From positions 496,001 to 560,000 of the forward strand of contig NZ_JACIDJ010000002.1 in assembly GCF_014196305.1 (NCBI RefSeq): a stretch of DNA of 64,000 nt. The letters run 5' to 3'. Below are positions 52,005-58,869 of the stretch, one piece after another; the first letter of the stretch is position 1; every line of letters starts with the position of its first letter. Source of the DNA: Roseococcus suduntuyensis (GTDB lineage: Bacteria > Pseudomonadota > Alphaproteobacteria > Acetobacterales > Acetobacteraceae). Below the pieces are notes generated by a model that did no database searches, had not been told where the DNA came from, and saw only the letters and a list, made by a program, of their open reading frames with translations. Made by a program: the position numbers and the translations under genes.

Positions 52005-53273
52005 TCAGAGCCCCCGCGTGCCGATATCCCGCCGGCAGAATCCGCCCGGCCAATCCACCACATCCACCGCCGCATAGGCTGAACCGCGGGCTTCGCGCAG
52101 GCTGGCCCCCACCGCCGCCACCCCCAGCACGCGCCCGCCGGCGGCGACCAGCGCGCCATCCTCCCGCCGGGCCGTGCCGGCGTGGAAGATGGTCACATCC
52201 GGCACCTGCGCCGCCGCCTCCAGCGCGCGGATCTCGCTGCCCGTGACGGGGGCCACCGGATAACCCTCGGCGGCCATGACCACCACGATGGAGGACAGCC
52301 CCTCCCACCGCAGGTCGAAATGGGCAAGCTCGCCCTGGGTCGCGGCCAGCAGGGCGGGCAGCAGGTCGCTCTTCAGGCGCAGCATCAGCGCCTGGCATTC
52401 GGGGTCGCCGAAGCGGGTGTTGAATTCCAGCAGCTTCGGCCCCGCCTCCGTCAGCATCAGCCCGGCGAAGAGCACCCCCCGGAAGGGCGCGCCACGCCGC
52501 GCCATCTCGGCCAGCACGGGGCGGATGCAGGTGGCCATCACCTCCTCCTGCAGCGCGGGCGTGAAGGCGGGCGGGGGCGAATAGGCGCCCATGCCGCCGG
52601 TGTTGGGCCCCGTATCGCCGTCATGGGCGCGCTTGTGGTCCTGCGCGGCGCCGAAGGGGATGGCGGTGGTGCCATCGCACAAGGCGAAGAAGCTGATCTC
52701 CTCGCCCACCAGGCATTCCTCGATGACCACGCGCGCGCCGGCCGCGCCATGGATGCCCGCCTCCATCATGTCGGTGACGGCCTCCAGCGCCTCCGCCTCC
52801 GTCATGGCGACCACCACGCCCTTGCCGGCGGCCAGCCCATCGGCCTTCACCACGATGGGGGCGCCGCGCGAGGCGATATGGGCGCGCGCGGCATCGGCCT
52901 CGGTGAAGACGGCGTAGTGTGCGGTGGGGGCGCCGGCGGCCACCGCCACCTCCTTGAAGAAGGCCTTGCTGCCCTCGAGTCGCGCCGCGGCCGCACTCGG
53001 CCCGAAGCAGGGAATGCCCGCCGCCGCGCAGGCATCGGCGAGGCCCAGCGTCAATGGCGCCTCCGGGCCAACCACCACCAGGTCCGCGCGTTCAGACTTC
53101 GCAAACCCCACCAGGGCTTCGATGTCGGTGGCGCCTACGCCCACGCATTCCGCCACCTCCGCGATGCCCGGGTTGCCCGGCGCGCACCACAGCTTGCTCA
53201 ACAGGGGCGATGCCGCGATGGCCCAGCACAGCGCATGTTCCCGCCCGCCGCCACCCACCACGAGAACCCGCAT
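52005..53273 (-). CDS. purD: Phosphoribosylamine-glycine ligase
   Basis: A 422-residue ATP-grasp enzyme for the second step of purine synthesis (GAR synthetase). Seen: MRVLVVGGGGREHALCWAI at the start, PGNPGIAEVAECVGV near residue 33, GPSAAAARLEGSKAFFKE near 93, the ATP-grasp region APIVVKADGLAAGKGVVVAM near 139, AAQDHKRAHDGDTGPNTGGMGAYSP near 211 and LLEFNTRFGDPECQALMLRL near 283. ATG 53273 (GTG 53276 is one codon upstream). Divergent from xseA. Confidence 0.96.
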   Translation of the reverse strand: MRVLVVGGGGREHALCWAIAASPLLSKLWCAPGNPGIAEVAECVGVGATDIEALVGFAKSERADLVVVGPEAPLTLGLADACAAAGIPCFGPSAAAARLEGSKAFFKEVAVAAGAPTAHYAVFTEADAARAHIASRGAPIVVKADGLAAGKGVVVAMTEAEALEAVTDMMEAGIHGAAGARVVIEECLVGEEISFFALCDGTTAIPFGAAQDHKRAHDGDTGPNTGGMGAYSPPPAFTPALQEEVMATCIRPVLAEMARRGAPFRGVLFAGLMLTEAGPKLLEFNTRFGDPECQALMLRLKSDLLPALLAATQGELAHFDLRWEGLSSIVVVMAAEGYPVAPVTGSEIRALEAAAQVPDVTIFHAGTARREDGALVAAGGRVLGVAAVGASLREARGSAYAAVDVVDWPGGFCRRDIGTRGL

Positions 53274-53317
53274 CACCCTGCCTCCGCAAAACCTGAAACG
53301 ATCCGTATAAGGCCCCG

Positions 53318-54751
53318 ATGGACGGAACCATCTCCAACATCCCGGAATACGGTGTCGGCGAATTGGCGGGCGCCATCAAGCGCACCCTGGAAGGGAGTTT
53401 CGCGCGCGTGCGCGTGCGCGGCGAACTCACCGAGGTGAAGCCCTACCCATCCGGCCACATCTACCTCTCGCTCAAGGACCAGGACGCCAAGATCGAGAGC
53501 GTGGTGTGGAAGAGCGCCGTGCGGAACCTCGGCCTCAAGCCAGAGAACGGCGTGGAGGTGATCGCGACCGGCCGCCTCTCCACCTATGCGGACCGTTCCA
53601 AATACCAGCTCATCATCGACAAGCTGGAATATGCCGGCGAGGGCGCGCTGCTGGCGCGCATCGAACGCCTGCGCGTGGCCCTGCTCAAGCAAGGCCTGTT
53701 CGAGCGCAAGCGGCCCCTGCCCCTGCTGCCCCGCGTCATCGGCGTGGTGACGAGCGAGCGCGGCGCCGTCATCCAGGACATCCGCACCACGCTCGCCCGC
53801 CGCTTCCCGCGCCATGTCATCCTGTGGCCCGTGGCCGTGCAGGGCGAGGGTGCCGCCGCGCAGATCGCGGCCGCCATCAATGGGTTCTCGGCCCTGCCCG
53901 AGGGTGGCGCCATCCCGCGCCCCGACGTCATCATCGTGGCGCGCGGCGGCGGTTCCCTCGAAGACCTCATGGCCTTCAACGAGGAGGAGGTGGTCCGCGC
54001 CGCCGCCACCTGCACCATCCCCCTCATCAGCGCCGTGGGGCATGAGACCGACACCACGCTGATAGATTTCGCCTCGGACCGGCGCGCGCCCACGCCGACC
54101 GCGGCGGCGGAACTGGCCGTGCCCTCCCGCGTCGAGATCGCGGCCGACATCGCGCAGAAATCCGCGCGGCTGGACCAGGCCGTGCAGGCCAGGCTGCGCG
54201 CCGCCCACCTGAACCTGACCCGCGCCGAGCGCTTCCTGCCCGATGCGCCCGCCCTGCTGGCCCAGGCCCGCCAGCGCCTGGACGACCGCGGCGAAAGGCT
54301 CACGGGCGCCCTGCCCGCTTTGGTGCAGGTGAAGCGCGGGCAATTGGTGCGCGCCGAGGCGGGGCTGCGCCACCCGCGCGAAATCCTGGCGGCCGCCCGC
54401 GCCGGCCTCGCTTCCCTGGCCCAGCGCGCCGATGCCGCCTGGGCGCGCGCGCAGCAGCGCCGCTCGGCCGCGCCGGCGCTGAGCCGCCTTTCCTCCGCCC
54501 CCGTCGCCGGGCTGATCCGCGAACGCGCGGCGCAACTGGCCGGGCTGTCGGCGCGGCTGGAGGCCGTCAGCTACCACGCCGTCCTGGCGCGGGGCTTTGC
54601 CCTGGTGCAGGACGCCAAGGGGGCCGCCGTGACCAGCGCCGCCACGGTTCGGCCGGGCCAAAAGCTGCGGCTCACCTTCCGGGATGGGCAGGTGGAGGCC
54701 CAATCCGCCCGCACGCCCAGCGCCGAGGACAAGCAAGGGACGCTGCTATGA
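53318..54751 (+). CDS. xseA: Exodeoxyribonuclease VII large subunit
   Basis: A 477-residue catalytic subunit of ExoVII, a bidirectional single-strand DNA exonuclease. Seen: N-terminal OB fold (EYGVGELAGAIKRTLEGSF, EVKPYPSGHIYLSLKD), PLPLLPRVIGVVTSERGAVIQDI near residue 130, PDVIIVARGGGSLEDLMAFNEEEVVRA near 204, ISAVGHETDTTLIDFASDRRAPTPTAAAELAVP near 238, then a long coiled-coil and a C-terminal YHAVLARGFALVQD near 422. The M23 gene overlaps its stop by four bases. xseB is not in the window. Confidence 0.95.
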   Translation: MDGTISNIPEYGVGELAGAIKRTLEGSFARVRVRGELTEVKPYPSGHIYLSLKDQDAKIESVVWKSAVRNLGLKPENGVEVIATGRLSTYADRSKYQLIIDKLEYAGEGALLARIERLRVALLKQGLFERKRPLPLLPRVIGVVTSERGAVIQDIRTTLARRFPRHVILWPVAVQGEGAAAQIAAAINGFSALPEGGAIPRPDVIIVARGGGSLEDLMAFNEEEVVRAAATCTIPLISAVGHETDTTLIDFASDRRAPTPTAAAELAVPSRVEIAADIAQKSARLDQAVQARLRAAHLNLTRAERFLPDAPALLAQARQRLDDRGERLTGALPALVQVKRGQLVRAEAGLRHPREILAAARAGLASLAQRADAAWARAQQRRSAAPALSRLSSAPVAGLIRERAAQLAGLSARLEAVSYHAVLARGFALVQDAKGAAVTSAATVRPGQKLRLTFRDGQVEAQSARTPSAEDKQGTLL

Positions 54752-55533
54752 TCGCCCGCCGCCTCGCCCTCGCCCTGCCCGCGCTCGTTTTGGCCCGGCC
54801 GGCCGCCGCCTTCACCTTGCAAGGCCGCGCCGAACAGGGCGGTCTGCTGCGCGGCGAAGGGGCCATGGGCCGCAGCGTCACCCTCGACGGGCGCGCCGTG
54901 CGCGTCTCGCCCGAGGGCCGCTTCGCCCTGGGCTTCGGCCGCGACCACGGCCCGCGCGCCACGCTGCGCGTGGGTCAGGAAACGCGCGTGCTGGAGGTCG
55001 CCCCGCGCGACTGGCGCATCCAGCACATCACCGGCCTGCCGCCCGCCCAGGTGACGCCCGATGCCGAGGCGCTGCGCCGCATCGGCGCGGAGCGCACGCG
55101 CCTCGCCCAGGCGCGCGCCACCGACACGCCCCGCACGGATTTCACGGGCGACCTGGCCTGGCCGGCGCGCGGGCGCATCAGCGGCGTGTTCGGCAGCCAG
55201 CGCGTGCTGAACGGCCAGCCCCGCGCGCCGCATTATGGGTTGGACATCGCGGAGCCTACCGGCACGCCCATCGCCGCCACCCTGCCCGGCCGCGTGACCT
55301 TGGCCGCGGATTTCTTCTTCTTCGGCAAGCTGGTGGTGCTGGACCATGGCCACGGGGTCCACAGCCTCTACGCCCACCTGAACGACATCCATGTGGCCGA
55401 GGGCGCCGAGGTGAACCAAGGCGCCCGCATCGCCGACATGGGCGCCACGGGCCGCGTCACCGGCCCGCATCTCCATTTCAGCCTGGGCTGGTATGCGACC
55501 TGGCTGGATCCGGAACCGCTGCTGCCGGGATGA
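54748..55533 (+). CDS. Secreted M23 (LytM) metallopeptidase
   Basis: A 261-residue exported peptidoglycan endopeptidase. Seen: signal peptide (residues 1-20, ALALPALVLARPAAA), an N-terminal beta-rich region with LQGRAEQGGLLRGEGA near 25, and the LytM domain with zinc ligands in HYGLDIAEPTGTPI (His and Asp near 162-166) and GPHLHFSLGW near 240. GKLVVLDHGHGVHSLYAHL lies between. All metal ligands are intact, so it should be active. ATG overlaps the xseA stop. Its last 56 bases overlap the 3' end of the convergent membrane-protein gene. Confidence 0.9.
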   Translation: MIARRLALALPALVLARPAAAFTLQGRAEQGGLLRGEGAMGRSVTLDGRAVRVSPEGRFALGFGRDHGPRATLRVGQETRVLEVAPRDWRIQHITGLPPAQVTPDAEALRRIGAERTRLAQARATDTPRTDFTGDLAWPARGRISGVFGSQRVLNGQPRAPHYGLDIAEPTGTPIAATLPGRVTLAADFFFFGKLVVLDHGHGVHSLYAHLNDIHVAEGAEVNQGARIADMGATGRVTGPHLHFSLGWYATWLDPEPLLPG

Positions 55534-56896
55534 CCCCCGGCCGCGGGCGCCAGAACACCACGGCCGCCAGTGGCAGGAACCAGGCGATGCGCGCCTGGTA
55601 GCGCGGATGCGGCCCCGACAGCGCGCCCACCGCCAGCGCATTGCCCGTCATTCCCACCAGCAGCGCCAGCAGCAGCCCCAGCGCCCGCGCATCCCGCGCC
55701 GCATGGGCCCGTGCCCAGCCGAGCAGCGCGAAGGGCGCGGCCAGGATCAGCACCAGGGGGAAGACCCGCGCCACGGCCAGGGCCCAGGCGTTCAGCTCGT
55801 CGCGCTGCTGCAGGGCGGACTGGAAGCGGGCCTCCTCGGCGGCCGGAAAGCCGTTGCGCAGATGCGGGATGACGCCATAGCCCACATCCCGCCGGCGCGT
55901 GGTGTCGCCGAGCCCGGAGCGCGTCATCTGCGTCAGGAAATTGCCCAGCCCCAGCATCACCACCGTGCCGGGCTCGCGCCGCAGCGTCTCCATCACGATC
56001 TCACGCGCCTCGGGCGCGATCTCCCGCCCGCCGAGGAAGATGGCAGTGCCGTCGGGGCGGCGGTTCATCGCGCTGGTCTGGTTCCAGAGGAACTCATCCG
56101 CGTCATCCGGCAATCGCCCCACGAAGGCGCAGAGATACCAGCCGCGCTCCGGGCAGAGTGCGGCGATGGTGCGCTGCGCCGGCCCGTCCGCGATCATCCG
56201 CGCCAGCAGGAAGGTGCTGCCATAGGGCGAGATGGAGAGGCGCCCATGCCCCACCACATTCGTCACCAGCAGCAGGGCAATGGCGCCCACCAGCGGCACC
56301 GCCGCCCGCATCACCACGCCCCAGCCCGCCCGCAGCAGCAGGGCCAGCACCAGCACCGCGAAGATCACGGGCAGGTTCGAGAGATGCGAGGCGACGGCGA
56401 TGGGCGTCAGCACCAGCAGCCAGGCGCGCTCCGCCCGGCTCAGCGCCGGCCAGCCCCAGGCCAGCAGCGCCGTCCCCAGGATGGCGACCGGCGTCAGCAC
56501 ATCGGGCATGACGATGGAGACAGACCAGGGCAGCGCCGTCAGCGCCGCCAATGCCAGGCACAGCGCCACATGCCGCCGGGGCGAGCCCCAGCCCACCACG
56601 CGCCCCAGCAGCCAGACCATGTGCGAGACGATGAGGGCATGCGCGATGATGGTGAACCACAGCGACACATGCTGGTGGAACACCCAGGCGAAGGGCCCGT
56701 AGATCCAGGGCTTGTCCCAGATCATCAGCGGCACGACGGTCTGGGAGATGAAGGCCCCCGTGTCGCTGAAGATGACGGGATAGCCGTTCAGCACCGCGGG
56801 CCAGAGCAACAGCAGCGCCCCGCCCAGTATGGCGACCAGCGCCGCCGCCCTCTTGACGGGAGGGGGCGCGGGGATGGGCTTCGGCGGGGCTACCAA
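55478..56896 (-). CDS. Polytopic membrane protein of unknown function
   Basis: A 472-residue protein with about ten hydrophobic segments separated by a large extracytoplasmic-like loop (residues about 240-330, containing RLPDDADEFLWNQTSAMNRRPDG). Near the start it has GYPVIFSDTGAFISQ (about 39-53) and later GPHPRYQARIAWFLPL near 435. The overall plan resembles integral-membrane GT-C-like proteins, but I see no diagnostic acidic catalytic motif. It overlaps moaE's stop by seven bases and the convergent M23 gene by 56 bases at its 3' end. No function assigned. Confidence 0.75.
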   Translation of the reverse strand: MVAPPKPIPAPPPVKRAAALVAILGGALLLLWPAVLNGYPVIFSDTGAFISQTVVPLMIWDKPWIYGPFAWVFHQHVSLWFTIIAHALIVSHMVWLLGRVVGWGSPRRHVALCLALAALTALPWSVSIVMPDVLTPVAILGTALLAWGWPALSRAERAWLLVLTPIAVASHLSNLPVIFAVLVLALLLRAGWGVVMRAAVPLVGAIALLLVTNVVGHGRLSISPYGSTFLLARMIADGPAQRTIAALCPERGWYLCAFVGRLPDDADEFLWNQTSAMNRRPDGTAIFLGGREIAPEAREIVMETLRREPGTVVMLGLGNFLTQMTRSGLGDTTRRRDVGYGVIPHLRNGFPAAEEARFQSALQQRDELNAWALAVARVFPLVLILAAPFALLGWARAHAARDARALGLLLALLVGMTGNALAVGALSGPHPRYQARIAWFLPLAAVVFWRPRPGVIPAAAVPDPARSHTSPG

Positions 56897-57333
56897 CGCG
56901 CGGCCGCCGCGTCATCCTCGGCGCGGGCCTCGACCCAGCGCGGCGCGCCCTCGCGCGGTTCCTCGCGCTTCCAGAAGGGCGCGCGGGTCTTGAGCCAGTC
57001 CATGAGGAAGGCGCAGGCCTCCAGCGCCGCGGCCCGGTGGGCGCTGGCGGCCAGCACCAGCACGATGGGCTCGCCGGGCGTGAGGCGCCCCACGCGATGG
57101 ATGATGGTGCAGCCGGTCAGCGGCCAGCGCTCCATGGCCTGCTCCGCGATGCGCGTCAGCGCGCGTTCGGTCATGGCCGGGTAGTGTTCCAGCACCATGG
57201 CCGCCAGGCCGTCATCGGCGCGGCAGAGCCCCGTGAAGCTGGCCAGCGCGCCGATGTCGTGGCGCGATTCGGTGAGGCGCGCCATCTCGGCCGCCACGTC
57301 GAAGGGGGCTTCCTGGACCAGGACACGAGGCAC
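56890..57333 (-). CDS. moaE: Molybdopterin synthase catalytic subunit
   Basis: A 147-residue large subunit of molybdopterin synthase, which adds two dithiolene sulfurs to precursor Z using MoaD thiocarboxylate. Seen: ASFTGLCRADDGLAAMVLEHYPAM near residue 31, IHRVGRLTPGEPIVLVLAASAHRAAALEACAFLMDWLKTRAPFWKRE near 78-124, including the catalytic-lysine KTRAPFWKRE motif. GTG 57333 follows the moaD stop by four bases and opens on VPRVLVQEAPFD. Expected neighbour order moaD-moaE is present. Confidence 0.93.
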   Translation of the reverse strand: MPRVLVQEAPFDVAAEMARLTESRHDIGALASFTGLCRADDGLAAMVLEHYPAMTERALTRIAEQAMERWPLTGCTIIHRVGRLTPGEPIVLVLAASAHRAAALEACAFLMDWLKTRAPFWKREEPREGAPRWVEARAEDDAAAARW

Positions 57334-57337
57334 CGGC

Positions 57338-57589
57338 TCAGCCCCCCGTGACGGGCGGGAAGAAGGCCACCTCATCGCCGGGCTTCACCGGGTCATCGGG
57401 GGTCGCGAAGTCGAGGTTGACCGCGCAGCGCACCCCCTTGCCGGCGGCGAAGGCCTCGGCATGGGCGGGGCTGCGCGCGGCCATGTGCGCGATGAGGTCG
57501 CGGACGGTGACGACACCCGCGGGGGGCGTGATCTCCTCCTCGGCCACGCCGAGTTTTTCGCGCAGCCAGGCGAAATACAGGATCTTCAT
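57338..57589 (-). CDS. moaD: Molybdopterin synthase sulfur carrier subunit
   Basis: An 83-residue ubiquitin-like sulfur carrier. Seen: MKILYFAWLREKLG at the start, the VRDLIAHM helix, VRCAVNLDFATPDDPVKPGDEVAFFPPVTGG at the end, with the C-terminal Gly-Gly that is adenylated and thiocarboxylated. ATG start, full family length. It precedes moaE. Confidence 0.95.
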   Translation of the reverse strand: MKILYFAWLREKLGVAEEEITPPAGVVTVRDLIAHMAARSPAHAEAFAAGKGVRCAVNLDFATPDDPVKPGDEVAFFPPVTGG

Positions 57590-57594
57590 GCCGC

Positions 57595-58224
57595 TCAGCG
57601 GGGCGCGGGCACGAGTCGGGGCGGCGAGCCGGGCTCGATGATGGTGACGGTCCCGCCATCGCGAATCGCCACGCCCGAGCCGCGCGGCGAGAGCGTGCCC
57701 TGCACCCGGTCATTGCCGCCGGTGGTCACGGCCGCGCCATCGGGCGTGTTGATGATGCGCCCATCGGCGCGGGGCGCGATGCGCTGCATGGGCGGCTGGC
57801 GGGGCGCCTCGGGGAAGGTGGCACGCGGCAGGCCGCGCAGGGCGGCGTCAGGGTCGGCCATGGTGGCGCGCTGGCCTTCCTGCTCCGGCCAGACATTGCC
57901 GGGTTCGACCGTCAGAATGCTGGGCTCGGCCACCGGTGCGCGGCGGATACGCTGGATGGTCATGCTGTCCGTCGGAAACTCCACCCCGCCGGCCGAGAAG
58001 GAGGGCGACATGCCCGGCACGCGCATCCCGCCCGCGCCGCCACAGGCCGAGAGCAGCAGCCCGGCCAGGGCGAGGGCGGCGAAATTTCCACCGGGGATCA
58101 CAGGCTTGGCCACGTCCAGCACCTTTCCTATCGCGGCGCGTCCCGCGCCGGGTCCTATCGCGGCGCGCGAAGCGCCGGGGCCTGTCGCGGCGCGCAGGGC
58201 GCCGGGCAGGGATTGTTCGGTCAT
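57595..58224 (-). CDS. Hypothetical lipoprotein with repeat-expanded N-terminus
   Basis: Up to 209 residues. Seen: a hydrophobic LALAGLLLSACGG with lipobox (Cys near residue 59 from ATG 58224), then a soluble domain without recognised family but with regularly spaced Arg and Pro (TIQRIRRAPVAEPSILTVEPGNVWPEQEG) and VAIRDGGTVTIIEPGS near the end. ATG 58224 overlaps the pgsA stop (ATGA), but from there the first 35 residues are largely encoded by a 27-bp tandem repeat. GTG 58122 would instead give an ordinary lipoprotein signal. Position between pgsA and moaD suggests it is an insertion. Confidence 0.6.
   Translation of the reverse strand: MTEQSLPGALRAATGPGASRAAIGPGAGRAAIGKVLDVAKPVIPGGNFAALALAGLLLSACGGAGGMRVPGMSPSFSAGGVEFPTDSMTIQRIRRAPVAEPSILTVEPGNVWPEQEGQRATMADPDAALRGLPRATFPEAPRQPPMQRIAPRADGRIINTPDGAAVTTGGNDRVQGTLSPRGSGVAIRDGGTVTIIEPGSPPRLVPAPR
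58127..58207. repeat. Three in-frame 27-bp tandem repeats
   Basis: Units at 58127, 58154 and 58181, each opening CCTATCGCGGCGCG (third CCTGTCGC) and closing GCGCCGGG. The period of nine codons keeps the lipoprotein frame open and yields a repeated Arg-Ala-Ala-Ile-Gly-Pro-Gly-Ala stretch. Confidence 0.85.
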
Positions 58225-58823
58225 CGGCGGTCGGCCTCGGGGGCCGCGCCGGGGGGGCGGGCGGCGTGGCGCAGCCCGGCCACCCAGTAGTCCCACCCTG
58301 TCATGAGGGTGAGCGCGGCCGCCGTCCAGAGCATGGCCTCGCCGATGATGGAGATGGGCAGGAAGCCGAGGCCGATCACCGCCGCCCCCGTATCGCCGGC
58401 CAGCAGCACGCCGAGCGCGCCCATCTGGAAACCGGTTTTCCACTTGGCGAGCTTCGTCACCGGCAGCCCCACCTTCAGCCCCGCCAGATACTCGCGCAGG
58501 CCCGAGACCAGGATCTCGCGCAGGAGGATGACGATGGCGGGCAGCAGGCCGAATTCGCCCAGGCGGTCGAAGCCGGCCAGCAGCATCAGCGCGGCGCCCA
58601 CCAGCAGCTTGTCCGCGATGGGGTCCAGCATGCGGCCGAAGTCGGAGGTGATCTGCCGGTCGCGCGCGATCTTGCCGTCGAAATAATCGGTGATGCCGGC
58701 GACGGCAAAGACCGCGCAGGCCGCCATGTCCGCCCAGGGCGCCTGGATGGCAACCAGGAGCACCATCACCGGAATGGCGAGGATGCGGGAGATGGTGAGC
58801 AGGTTGGGAAGATCGGTGGGCAC
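58221..58823 (-). CDS. pgsA: CDP-diacylglycerol-glycerol-3-phosphate 3-phosphatidyltransferase
   Basis: A 200-residue integral membrane enzyme committing CDP-diacylglycerol to phosphatidylglycerol. Seen: DLPNLLTISRILAIPVMVLL at the start, and the complete CDP-alcohol phosphotransferase signature DYFDGKIAR with following G and two D (residues about 49-75), then several membrane helices. GTG 58823 fits the family start; longer frames upstream are unlikely. In many Alphaproteobacteria pgsA lies directly between uvrC and moaD; here both neighbours are separated by extra genes. Confidence 0.93.
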   Translation of the reverse strand: MPTDLPNLLTISRILAIPVMVLLVAIQAPWADMAACAVFAVAGITDYFDGKIARDRQITSDFGRMLDPIADKLLVGAALMLLAGFDRLGEFGLLPAIVILLREILVSGLREYLAGLKVGLPVTKLAKWKTGFQMGALGVLLAGDTGAAVIGLGFLPISIIGEAMLWTAAALTLMTGWDYWVAGLRHAARPPGAAPEADRR

Positions 58824-58869
58824 GGGGGTTATGTAGCTTGCCCGGGGGGTGGGTGGGAATGGCGGTGAT

